The position numbers and the translations under genes were made by a program. A stretch of DNA of 64,000 bases from Adineta steineri (taxonomy: Eukaryota > Rotifera > Eurotatoria > Adinetida > Adinetidae). The notes beneath the pieces are model-generated. The model saw only the letters and a list, made by a program, of their open reading frames with translations, ran no database searches and was not told where the DNA came from. The stretch is from the NCBI GenBank assembly GCA_905250115.1, contig CAJNOI010000199.1, forward strand, positions 62,001-126,000, read 5' to 3'. Below, piece by piece: positions 44,386 through 55,555 of the stretch (position 1 is its first letter; every line of letters starts with the position of its first letter).

Positions 44386-46024
44386 AGTATCTAGAAAATT
44401 AAATAGAACTATTAGATGTATGTCATCAATTGCTCAATTTCGTCATATAATAAGGAAAGTAAACTTACGTTTGTATGAAGATAATATTGTTACTACTCCC
44501 AGAACTAAATAAAATAATTTTTTATATACGAACTTGTTACTAATTTTCAAAGGCAATCAATCGATTACAAATGATTAGAATACACAAATTGATGCTCTTT
44601 TTATATATGTGTTGAAAGCATGTATATAATCAGTCTATTAGTAGTTTGTCACTCGTGTATGAACCGCCTAAAAAAAGAAGGAATGATAATTGAATTGAAC
44701 TATCATTAGAATAGGAAGAATAGAATTGTTTCCATTCTCTCTCTCCTTCATTTTCTCTCTTATCACGAAAGAGAAAAACACACATGTGTTCACACATGAG
44801 AACGAGAAAAAGAAGAAAAAAAAAAGATCTAAATTCATCACTAGATTCAATTGTCTCTCTCTCTCTTTCACTATTGATTGATAGACCATATCATATATGA
44901 AAACGAAAAGTTTTTATCCTTGGTTTTCATTTTAACAATGATTGATCGATATACGACCTATAATAAAGATAAACATCTGTTTGATTTTCGAAAATACTTC
45001 ACTAACAAAAAGATAAAATAAAATAAAAAAAACAAATTTTCTTGTTTCTTCGATTGAATACAAGAAAACATCTAGACAGACGCACCCCAAAGCAATCATC
45101 AATGTATTTTTCCACTTGTCGCATTCTATTCCATTTCTTCTTTTAATGAGTTTCATTCTAATACTGACCGACATTGAATTGAAAGAAAAAGAAAATAATG
45201 ACGGAACTGGGTGGACAGATTGTTGTTTTGAGAGAAAAAAAAAGAAAATGATGAGCATTTGGATGAATTGATCGAAGATGAAGGACGGAAGCGACAACAT
45301 ACACGCAATGATCTTTATCAAATGTCCGTTTGTCTGTCAGTTAGTTTTATTTTAACGAATAAACAATCATTGATTTAATCGATTGACACTGTGTGAAATC
45401 ATGATTCCACAGTTCATTTTTAAACAAGTTCTACAACATCTGCAAAGGATTTATTTAGAAAACAGCATTCTATAACACATGATGTGATATATCACACATT
45501 AAAATAAATCGTTTTATTAACTTTTTTTCTATTGAGAAAAATATACATTGTATTTTGTACATTATGAAATTTAATATTAGTCAACGAATAAAAATTCTTA
45601 TAATCTCTGCTTTTTTTATTCACGTATTAGATTACATTATATATATATGTAGATAAGAACAAAGAATTTTATCATCAGTTATAAGCACGTTTGCTGATTG
45701 TCAAATCTGTGTGTACACTTTCACGTCTTTGCGTATGAGAGTAAAAAAAAGTCGGTTTCACTCATTAAAGAACTGTTGGTTTTGTATCAAAGAGAAAAAT
45801 TCATTCTCAAACGTTCACATTGGTCGTATTGTAGTAGACTCCTTTTTTTCTGCTAGGGAAAATAATATTCTTCTCGATAGTAAGAAATAAACTTATATAC
45901 ATCCGTAGGTAATTTAACATTTCTTTCTTTCTTCTTTTTTTTATCTGCGTGTGATATTTATATATATACTGCTGAAAAACTCATTTTTTTTCTTTTTCTT
46001 TTAGAATATATTTATCCTATACAA
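44386..46024. other. intergenic region between SH2 and EF-hand genes
   Basis: About 1.6 kb. Contains 5' UTR exon(s) of the SH2 gene and two GA/CT-rich simple tracts (GAGAGAG-type at 44740-44765 and 44853-44875 on the opposite strand), and pyrimidine-rich DNA ahead of the EF-hand start. Open frames on the minus strand (for example 44932-45321) show no domain and look like chance. Confidence 0.5.
45987..46004 (+). promoter_or_regulatory. strong acceptor-like site before the EF-hand gene
   Basis: A long pyrimidine tract (TTTTCTTTTTCTTTTAG) ends at 46004, 20 nt before the ATG at 46025. It is either the end of a 5' UTR intron or a spliced-leader site. The tract is the strongest of its kind in the window. 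Confidence 0.5.
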
Positions 46025-46575
46025 ATGTCTACTTCGTTGACGACTGCTCAACTCAAAGAATTAAAAGATGCTTTTGAGTTATTTGATACAGGTATGTGAA
46101 TAAAATAACAATAAAAACATTTTATTAAATATATATAAGAATAGATCGATCTGGTAAAATATCCGAAAAAGAATTTGGAAATGTATTCAAAGCATTGAAT
46201 ATTAAAATAAATGATAAACAATTAAAACAAATAGTCAATCAAGTAGATACAGATGGAACTGGTATGTGTTGAATTAAAATGAAAGTTTTTTTGTTTACTT
46301 TTATATATATTTAAGGAGAAATTGAATTTGAAGAATTTTGTCGTGTCATGGGTGAATCATTTTCTAAAAAATATTCTCAAGATGAATTACGTGTTGCTTT
46401 TCGTCAATTTGATCAAGATAATTCAGGTTATATTCAAGCAAAAGAACTTGAAAATATTATGAATAAAATGGGAAAACATTTGAGTAAATCACAAATTGAT
46501 GCTATGGTTAAATCTTTAGATACAAGTGGTGATGGACAAATTTCGTTTGATGAATTTGTTCAATTATTTAAATAA
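46025..46575 (+). CDS. calmodulin-like protein with four EF-hands
   Basis: Three exons encode about 150 residues, starting MSTSLTTAQLKELKDAFELF. All four calcium loops have acidic residues at positions 1, 3, 5 and 12: DTDRSGKISEKE, DTDGTGEIEFEE, DQDNSGYIQAKE and DTSGDGQISFDE. All should bind calcium. The layout and length match calmodulin and troponin C; divergence from true calmodulin, especially in helices, makes it a calmodulin-like sensor rather than calmodulin. The intron after GATACAG splits loop one; the acceptor GAATAG restores GAT-CGA-TCT. The stop is TAA at 46573-46575. It converges on the opsin gene, 160 bp away. Confidence 0.9.
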
Positions 46576-46734
46576 ACATTTACAAAGACTAAAAATTTTT
46601 TTCTCTGTTCGTATCATATTGATCAACAATAAAAAATTGTCTTGTTTAGGTAGAATTAATTTCCAGGAACATTTGATGAAGCTGGTAATGGTAAATGAAC
46701 AGCAGAATAAGGATAAACTGAAAAATGAGTTGGA

Positions 46735-48075
46735 TTAGAGCTTTTTCCTACATAGATAAAAGTTTATATAGAGAAAAAAAGGCATGAAAAAATTTTGATT
46801 ACTTTTTTTTTGAATACGATGATATGCAAAGACTGGTAGAAAACGACGAAAATTTCCATTACGTATGATATATATGAATGGATTCCATCTAAAATAATCA
46901 AATACAATTCATATATGATAAAAAATATAGCACGTACACAACGCTTGTTTTAGCAAATATTGCTGGTATTGTTCCAGATAGCGGTGACAAAAGATGTTCA
47001 TCAATAAATACACGAATAAAAACGCTTATTGCATATGGAGTCCATGCAAGAAGAAAACCACCTTAATTTTATCAAAAAAAATGAATTAAAAAAAACTTAA
47101 TTCTACTGTCTCTTTTTGTTTACCGATAATAAAAATAACAGTGTATGTTACACGATGTTCGATTGCAAGTTGACGTCGAATAAAAGATGCACTGAAATTG
47201 ATATTAGTAGATCGTCGATGTTCATGAACCTATAACAAAATATTTCATATCATCTACTTTTTCTTGTTATTCAAAATTCTATTTACTAATTTAAACACAT
47301 TTATATTTGTTATGAATATTATAATGACCGGTATAAGATAAACAAATATAAGAATTGTCATATTATAACTTAATACATTGAATGATCTTTCTTCCCATTT
47401 AATACTACATGATGCACCCACACCCTATATAATGAATTTATATAATATTACTAATTTCTATTAATATCATACTTCAAAATCATAACTAGACCATCCAATT
47501 ATTGGCATTAATGTCCAGAATAAAGCGAATATATAAGCACATAAAATACTTATATAAGTTTGTTTAATTGTTATTGTTGTTGCTGTAAATGATCGTGTTA
47601 CGACAAGATATCTAATTAATACAATGAATTATTTAAAAAAAACTGAAGTTTTTTCATTATACCTATCCATAGAAAGTAAACATAATATATACATATTTGA
47701 ACAACCTGCAAAATAAGCAATAACAGCTTCAAATACACAACCAGCATAACCAAAAATCCATCTAAAATTTATATGAATATTTTTGTCAATGATTTTATTA
47801 ACAAACAAAAAATATTCTAACCTGCATTTTATAAGTGCAATAGCTGGCATTGGTATTTCAAAACAAGCTCCAATAAAATCTGTTAATATTAAACTACCAA
47901 TAAATATATTTGTTGATGATTGTCGTAATTTTTTATATCGTATAAATATATATAATATTGAACCATTTAAACTCATACCAAAAACCCAAAGAAATATTAG
48001 ATAATATCCAATGGGTCGTAATATATAACATGGTTCAAGTTGTTTAAATGATGATAAATTATTAGAAATAGACAT
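46735..48075 (-). CDS. opsin, retinal-binding GPCR
   Basis: A multi-exon seven-helix opsin. It starts MSISNNLSSFKQLEPCYILR. Helix 2 includes FIGSLILTDFIGACFE. The conserved helix-3 cysteine is in WIFGYAGCVFEAV, and DRY is present in LSMDRY. The second-loop cysteine is in GASCSIKWEERS. Helix 6 reads TYTVIFIIGGFLLAWTPYAI. Helix 7 holds the retinal Schiff-base lysine in TIPAIFAKTSVVWNPFIYI, followed by NPFIY. The tryptophan before NP replaces the usual tyrosine. The exon joint VV-WNPFIY depends on a GTACGT donor. The lysine makes photoreception likely. Class (ciliary, rhabdomeric or Go/peropsin) cannot be set by eye. The stop is at 46735-46737, close to the convergent EF-hand gene. Confidence 0.85.
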
Positions 48076-50174
48076 TGATCTAATTATGATATATAAGAAG
48101 AATATGTTTATGTTTTATTACTACCTTTAAATAAGTTAGTGATAGAAAATGTAAAATGTTTTTTTACTTATAAAGCTTAACCTAATTCTCTGCTCATTTG
48201 ATAATCATCTTGTCTTGTTGTACTTTTAACTTTTCTTAATTATCTTATCTATTTCCTATATATAAGATTACATATAATTAGTATAAAAATGTTTTTTTAA
48301 AGTTTGCTTTTTTAGTGATTAGTATATTGTTTCATTTGACGTAGTTAAAGAATATTTTTGTTAAGGAATAGCGATTTTTCTATGTTATTCAATATTGTTA
48401 AATATCTTCTGTATAGAATTCATTATTAAAGAAAAACGATTTATATTTAACTGAAACATAAAATACTTCAGATGAGTTCGGGAATAATTATACTGAACAA
48501 GTAATATTTTGTTTAAACCTTGGAAATGTGGATAGGATGTGAGCGTGAGTGTTGATTGACGTAGGTAAGTGATGTGCGTGTTTGAAAAAAAGAAACATTC
48601 ACATCCGGGCCAATTCATACATCTACCTACACTTATACGCTCACTGCAACTAGTAGACCTGCCCATACCTATAACAAAAAACTCATCTGCCACTGTCGCT
48701 TACATCCTCAAAAATAAATACTAGACAAGAAAACCGTAGTTTCTGTTGACTGGTTTAAATAAATCTCTTCATTAGATTGAAACTGGAGGAAGTGAAACTG
48801 ACATGTTTCATTGTAATACTAAAATTGAGATTAATAGTACTTGATTGAATCTATTCACTATAACTATGCACTAATTACTTTTAATGCTATTTTTGTTAAA
48901 TTGGACCTTTATATAAATATCTATTCTAACAAATGAATCTATTTGTATATGATAAGATATTTTTAGTAAAACAATTCTTTTGTCTGGGAGATCTTGATAA
49001 TGTCAATAAAAAGATGATAATCAATTTTCTTGTTTCTTACTTGTATCTCGAGTTTTGCGTTAAAATGATTTAAAGAAAAATTCTCGAGTATATAAAAGAA
49101 AAAGATAAAATATTATAATAAATTAATTATTTCCTTTCTTCATAAATTCTTGAAATTAAAATAAATACTTCATTCCCACACATTTTCTTTCTTCTTCTTT
49201 ATTCAAGTAGCTATATTGAAACTTAAATTTCATCTATTTTTTATGTTTTATCTAATGTTCATGATGAATTATACTTAAAGTTTGAAGTAAATGTCGTCTT
49301 ATTCTATTTTCTTTTACTTATGTACTTTTTAAATATACGCACTAAACTAAAACTAATGTCGCAACTGTTTATAGTTAATTATAAACAACGAGTGTTGCTG
49401 TCACTATCTGTGAATGATATTTGTCGTATAAAATCTCATTTCATATTTTAGCATTAGTTCCTAATATTATTGTCTAATCTCATCTTTGCAGACTAAGCGC
49501 TTGGTAATAAAAATGCTAAATTTATCTTTTATGATTTTATGCACTGACTTAACGCTTGTTATTCTGTCTATCTCTTTATTGCATATAAGATCGCGAATAG
49601 TAATTAGTTATGTCTCGCGATTCGATTCATAGGTAAAATATGATGACGTCTATTCAAACGATATATATAAGAATAGAAAAATGCGTGAAATAACAAACTT
49701 TATTATCACTAGTATATTTTTAGTTTACAATAATCACACTTTTCGGACAAGTTTAACAATGAGAACTTATTTTAGCTTGACCTTGTATGGCGTGTTTAAA
49801 TAAAAACTATCTATTCTTCCTATTTCTATTGAATTTACATACCTTCTTTTTATGATCATGAAATATTTAAAATGAGATATTTTTAGAATGACTCAAATGT
49901 TCTTTTTACCTTAATATTCTGTACTTACGTTACCTCTGAATATTCACTTGTTTAATCATATCTATTAATATGACAAAAGCAGAACTTGATCTTATCTGTC
50001 AAATAATATATATTTCATTCAACTATCAAAATTCATTAACCAGGCATCTCCTCCCTTGTATTTGACAGGAAACAGAAGAATTTCAATTAATAGAATTATT
50101 TATTTTGTTCAAAAATGAAATAATAGAAAGTTTTTTTTAAAAAAAAATTATCTTTGATATTTAATTATTAATGT
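48076..50174. other. 2.1-kb gene-free region upstream of the opsin
   Basis: AT-rich intergenic DNA between the opsin start and the end of a secreted-protein gene. A G-rich/C-rich foldback (48520-48650) is the only structured part. No tRNA-like or coding segment was seen. Confidence 0.55.
48520..48650. repeat. G-rich/C-rich foldback, diverged (site C)
   Basis: The left arm (48520-48581) carries TGTGGATAGGATGTGAGCGTGAGTG-type sequence and GTAGGTAAGTG. The right arm (48596-48650) has CATTCACATCC, CTACCTACACTTATACGCTCAC. Matching is imperfect but in the expected inverse order, like the other G/C-arm elements in the window. Confidence 0.55.
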
Positions 50175-51614
50175 TCATTTACAACTTGACTTAGTTTTAT
50201 ATACAATTACATTATAACTGATTGTTTTTTGACCATTCGAACTTGGAACAATAAAATATCCACGTAAATTGATATCATGAATTACAACATCTGGTATATC
50301 TCCATTTAGATCTGATGATGAAATATTTTTCATTTGAAAATATTTCAATGAATGAAATGATTCAATAAAATATATACGAGCATCATCTTCAGAAGAATTT
50401 TTAAATATATATTCAACATAATATGTCATTGAGCTACTATCTTCATCACCTTCAACTATTGTAACTTTTCGACGATATGAAACTTCAGTATTATAACCAT
50501 ATACTGATGTATATGTTTCACCGATCGCTATATTTGGTAGATCAGTTTGTGCAATAAATTTGCCACCTTTATTTATTAATATACGACCATTAGGAATAAA
50601 ACTAGTATTTGATGTTATATTGAATGCATTCAATAATTTACCAGTTGAATTAACAGGTAGAAAATCACCTGAATAATAATTAAATGAATTAACTATAATA
50701 TCGTCTTGTAAGAATGGAATAGATTGTGTTGAATATGGTGCTAATATAGAAGTAGATGGAAAATTTGGTTCAATTAGATATATACCACTGATATTAGCTG
50801 AATATGATGTTTCATTACGTGAAAATTCAAATGGTTTTTTGTATAATTTGATATCTTCTAAAGATTGAAAAGAGAAGATTTAAAAGAAAAACTAAGGGAA
50901 ACAAATTTTACCTGAAACAAATTCTATTACTTCAAAAGATATTGGACGACTACCATTATTACGAATATCAGCAAAAGCATGTATTTCAATTTGTTTATTA
51001 GAACCAGTTGGAAGTTCATCAAGTGTATAACGTGGTGTCCATTGAAAACTGTTATCATGATACGATAAAAATGGTGCAAACGATGAATTTAGTGGTAATG
51101 ATATATTACAATAAAATTTAATATTATAATAAGGTATAACAGGTATTGTTGAATATTCAAGATCGTCGAATGATTTTAAATAGAAATAACGATTTGGTTG
51201 TTGAACTTCACGAAAGACACGATCTTTGGGATTAAGAAGTTCAATTTCAATAGTTTCATTAGATTTTAGATCACGACGATAAAAATATCGTGAACCTGCT
51301 TGTTCAAAATTTGGCATTGAATGGTAAGTAATGATTCGTTCAGTAACATTAGGATCTAATACTGTTAATGAATCTATAGATATTTGTGAATATTCTGTTT
51401 CAGTTAAATTAAAGTGATAGCATTCATATGTAGATGATTGATCTAAGATATATTTTGATGGATTTAACTTTGTCATTGGACGAACTATTTGAGTGAAATT
51501 TGCATAGAAACGTATGGCTACACTATCTTCATCGTTCAAAGACGAATCTGCTGAAGATAATGGCAGAGAAATAGTTGCTAATAATACAAAAATAATAACT
51601 ATTGAAGAAGACAT
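50175..51614 (-). CDS. secreted/GPI-type protein resembling DUF4139
   Basis: Two exons encode about 460 residues. It starts MSSSIVIIFVLLATISLPLS, a clear signal peptide with a cleavage site near SSADS. At least eight N-glycosylation sequons are spread along it, so it should enter the secretory route. The middle contains a SFQWTPRYTLDELP segment and later GYNTEVSYRRKVTIVEGDED and YFIVPSSNGQKTISYNVIVY. These recall the W-x-P-x-Y core and the C-terminal beta region of DUF4139 proteins. It ends KTKSSCK without a membrane helix. An upstream in-frame ATG (51680) would disrupt the signal peptide. Function is unknown; the family suggestion is tentative. Confidence 0.55.
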
Positions 51615-51965
51615 TTTGGAAAAGAAATATCGTAAATGTCCTAGTATATATATAGATGATGAACTGACGGATAGAAACAATGTTTGATAGAAAGAATAGA
51701 CAAAAAAACTTCTTCGTTAATACAAACGATATCCTTTACATATAGTTCATATCATTCTTTACTCGACGTTTAACTGTATGACATATATATTTATTCTAAT
51801 AAAGAGAAAATAAATAAATTTTCTATCGAGGGTTTAATACGAATATTTGTTATCCATTTACCGATGATTTGTGTTTTGTTGTAAAAAATATCAACACTAT
51901 GTTATTTTTTTCGAAAAATTTATTTTATTTAAAATGAAATAATAGTTTTCTTTTGCAGTGTTATA
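51615..51965. other. intergenic spacer, 351 bp
   Basis: Lies between the secreted-protein start and the PIGN stop. It would hold the promoter of the former and the 3' UTR of the latter. AT-rich; no structure noted. Confidence 0.45.
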
Positions 51966-54900
51966 TCACAATTTAGTTTTCTTATTTATAAAGTTTAATT
52001 CTTTGTTTAATAATAAACTTGCAAGAAAATGAAATGCTGTTAAAATAACAATCATTGCCATAAGTATAACATAACGACTTATACTTTCACCAATTTGTAA
52101 CCAACTACCTTCGGTTTTAATAACAAAAAATAATTCAAGCGCTAATAAATCACATATAATTAATATATATAAACGAAAATATCTAATTATATCAGGATTT
52201 TTTATCACATATGCTGTTGCACAATTAACAATAAGTATTGGTAATATAATTTTAAATATAATAACAGCGCCCATTAAAAATGGATTAAATACAGTTAGAA
52301 AACAATAAACATTGGATGGATCAAATGAATTAACTGATGCAAAATTTCCTGTACCAAAAAAAGCTAATAAAATAAATAATAATGATTGAAATGTAAATAA
52401 CCAAATATTTTCTTGATGTTGTTGTTCAGATGTTAAAACCCATGCTAACATTAATGAACAAAGACATAGAACAAAAAGAGCTTCATATTGTGTTGAAAGA
52501 AGTATATAAATTGTTAATATTGATGTAAATATAATAATAAGTCGTTTCAAACGATATTTTGATGAAGAAAAAAATGGAAGAAAACATGAAATAAATAAAA
52601 TAATCCAACTAACAATATGAATCCATGACGAACGAATTAATAAATGATGTACTAGATAATTATCAATTATAGCAAGTAATAAACATATACGTTGAATATA
52701 ATAAATAATTGATGTTTGAGATTCAGATTTGAAATAAAGATAATGAAATATTAATATCAATATACCTGATAATACAGTACACCATGCTAGAGTAATTTTG
52801 ATTGTTCCAAGTGTTGGAAGAAATGGGAATATAAGAATAATTAAAAGTAAAATTCCATATGCTAATCGACGACGATCATGTATTATTGATCTAGAAAAGG
52901 TATTTAATTATTATATGTATGAATATTGATTTTCAGTTATATATTCTAACTGTTCTTAATATTACTCGAAGATAGGGATGGGTTTGGGTGGATATGGGTG
53001 AGAGTGTGAGTGCGAGTATAGATAAGAGTGTGGGTGAAAATGTGAATGAAAGTGAAAAGGATAGTACCTGCACTCACCACACTCTCATTCACACCCACAC
53101 CCACATTCACCCACCCACACCCCATTCACCCACCCACATTCGCACCCACGCCGTCACCCTCTTGTCTTATTCTATTGATGAGAAAAACTATATTTACCCT
53201 TGCCAACGTCGAACAGCTTCAATAAATAATAGGAAAATACCAATTGATATCGTCCAACGATGAAAAAATGGTAGTATATATGTTTGTAAAAAAATTCCAA
53301 TCATAAAAATTTTTAACCAAAATGAAAATGATTTCATTTGATTGAAACCTTTTTGTTGTATCCATTCAATTATGAAATCAGCTGAAATCCATGTATGTAC
53401 ACAAACAAGTCCTGGATATAATAAATATGTCCATGGTGATTGTTCAATTAATAATAGAATAAAAATTAGAATAGATAATATTTTAAATAATAATCCTATA
53501 GGTGAAAATAATGGTATATTAATTGAATTTAATTGATATAAAATTGTTGAAAGTGTTGTTAAAAATCCAGCAATAATTAAAATACTAAGTAGAAAACGTC
53601 GATATGTATGATAATAATGGCTAGCTAGTGCAACATGATGCATAAAATCTATTCAAAAATGAATTGTTTTTTTTTTGTGCCTTACAAAGTATTTTTTTAC
53701 CTTTAATATCATCTTTAACTTCATATAAATTCCTATAACTTTCACTTTTTTGCATCCGATCAAAAAATTTATCTTCATTTAAATTATATGATTTAAAATA
53801 TAATAAACGATTTTTTAATATATCAAATTGTTTATGAACTTGTTCAAGTAGTTGTCGTGCATTTTGAAGATAAGCTTGAAGAATTTCTTCATCAACTGGT
53901 AATAAATAATCAATTGGTAAACGACCAACAGAATTTATTGAATAATCAAGTCCAAGAAAGTATGACATTAATGGACATAAATCTGCTTGTTCAATATGAA
54001 CATCTTTATGATGTGATGCACGAATACCTGAACCCCAAACAAGTAATGGTGTTAAAGTTTCTGTATCATCACCAGCACCATGTGAACCCCAATCAGTCAT
54101 ACCTAAAATTAATTATCTCAAACTTTTGCTAAGTAAAATTATATTATTTACCATGATCAGAAGTAAATACATATGTCGTTTTTTGATCATTTTTATAATA
54201 ATTCTCAATTAATGTTTCTAATCGTTGAACAATTCCATCGACAATATGAATATTTTTCATATAAACATCTGACCATGGTTTATGTGAATGACCATTTGTA
54301 TCAATACCAAGTAAATGAAAAAAAAAGATTATTTTATCTTTACTTAATTCATTTTCTAATGTATTATTTAATAGAAATTTTCGAAATTGTCTTTCAACCC
54401 AAAGATCTAATTCATGTGCACGATCATTACCAAATTCTTCATCATTCGAATGATAACATTCAACATAAAAATGTTCATAAGATTGACCACGTTTAAACAT
54501 AGGAACAATATCTGGACTACCAAAACCAAATGTATATGTACTTCGATTAAATACCGAATCAAATTCAACTTAAAAAGAAATAAGTGATGATATAACAGAT
54601 AATCTCGTTTGGTCTTTTTTCTGATAATAATATCATTAGTTTTGTTATTAGTCTACTGACGAATGATCAGGTGTTGATAGATAGAGCTCATCATCTAATA
54701 AACATATACCTGCTGATTGCATAATCATGTTTTTACTTATGATATGGTCAGATACATCAGAGGAAGATTAGAAGAAAGAGATGGGCAACTCCAACTCCGG
54801 AGCTGGAGTTGCCCATCTCCGTTAGAAGAACTATTCTTTTGTTTGTATTTTACCTGGATTCTCTTTCCATCCACGTGAAACAGCTGATACATCTTCATAA

Positions 54901-55211
54901 AACCCAGAAATAATTGCTACATGACCTGGTCGAGATTCAGTTGGTACACGTGTATGTGAAATACCGCTGAGGCTTGCTCGTTTCTCAATAATTGAATTAA
55001 GATAAGGTGTATTATTCAGATGTTCGAAAAATTTATCAGATCGAAGACCATCAGCAACAAAAAGTACAAGACGTTTAGCACGTAGCGTTCGTGTTGACGT
55101 ATGTAAAGGCATTCCATGATTAATTGGTGATGTAAAATAAACATCAAATATTGAATAAAACAATACTAAATGACTTAAAAGTATCAGAATAATAAAACGT
55201 TTGATTTCCAT
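51966..55211 (-). CDS. PIGN: GPI ethanolamine phosphate transferase 1 (PIGN)
   Basis: PIGN adds ethanolamine phosphate to the first mannose of GPI anchors in the ER. It starts [20 protein letters not shown] with a signal-anchor helix, then the alkaline-phosphatase-like catalytic domain: [10 protein letters not shown] (metal Asp), [16 protein letters not shown] (active-site Thr), [11 protein letters not shown] and [14 protein letters not shown]. The C-terminal half has many membrane helices and the PIGN signature [20 protein letters not shown] followed by [17 protein letters not shown]. About six exons; the protein is near 890 residues, as usual. The intron at about 52893-53198 carries a G-rich/C-rich foldback and the intron at about 54570-54853 a 42-bp palindrome. 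Confidence 0.95.
52975..53160. repeat. G-rich arm and C-rich arm foldback inside a PIGN intron (site D)
   Basis: The G-rich part (52975-53060) includes GGGATGGGTTTGGGTGGATA and AGAGTGTGGGTGAAAATGTG. The C-rich part (53069-53160) includes CACCCACACCCACATTCACC and CACCCACATTCGCACCCACG. It is the longest example of this type in the window (about 185 bp). It lies wholly within an intron. Confidence 0.75.
54778..54819. repeat. 42-bp near-perfect palindrome in a PIGN intron
   Basis: GAGATGGGCAACTCCAACTC plus C (54778-54798) is followed with no spacer by its reverse complement (54799-54819). One of 21 pairs mismatches. It is GC-rich against an AT-rich background. Confidence 0.85.
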
Positions 55212-55555
55212 TGAAGAATTTTTTTGTTGTTAAACCATCTACAAATTATATCGATTATTTTTATTTTGCTATATATGCAAAATTTATTTCAGAAAAAAAA
55301 AATTTAAGTATACAAAGTCATTGCAAAAAAAGATGAGTAATGTAAAAAAAAACATGCAGTACACACACTGTTAAACTGACACTAACGTAATAAAAACTAC
55401 CAATTTACAAAAAATCAAAAAACAGCAAAGAATAATATTGCATTGATTAAAAAAAAGTCAAAAATCATAAACAGATCGTTACGAAAAAAACAGAATAAGG
55501 CAAAATGTATATCTGAACGAAATGAGCTCATTGAATTAGTAATGAAAAAATGTTT
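55212..55555. other. intergenic spacer between PIGN and tetraspanin
   Basis: About 344 bp, AT-rich with A-runs on the plus strand. It would hold the PIGN promoter and the tetraspanin 3' UTR. Nothing structured. Confidence 0.45.

Noticed and set aside
44932..45321. 129-codon minus-strand frame upstream of the SH2 gene
   Set aside because: Phe/Ile-rich translation of simple A/T tracts with no domain or start context.
53857..54496. Plus-strand frames across PIGN
   Set aside because: Antisense shadows of the well-supported PIGN exons.
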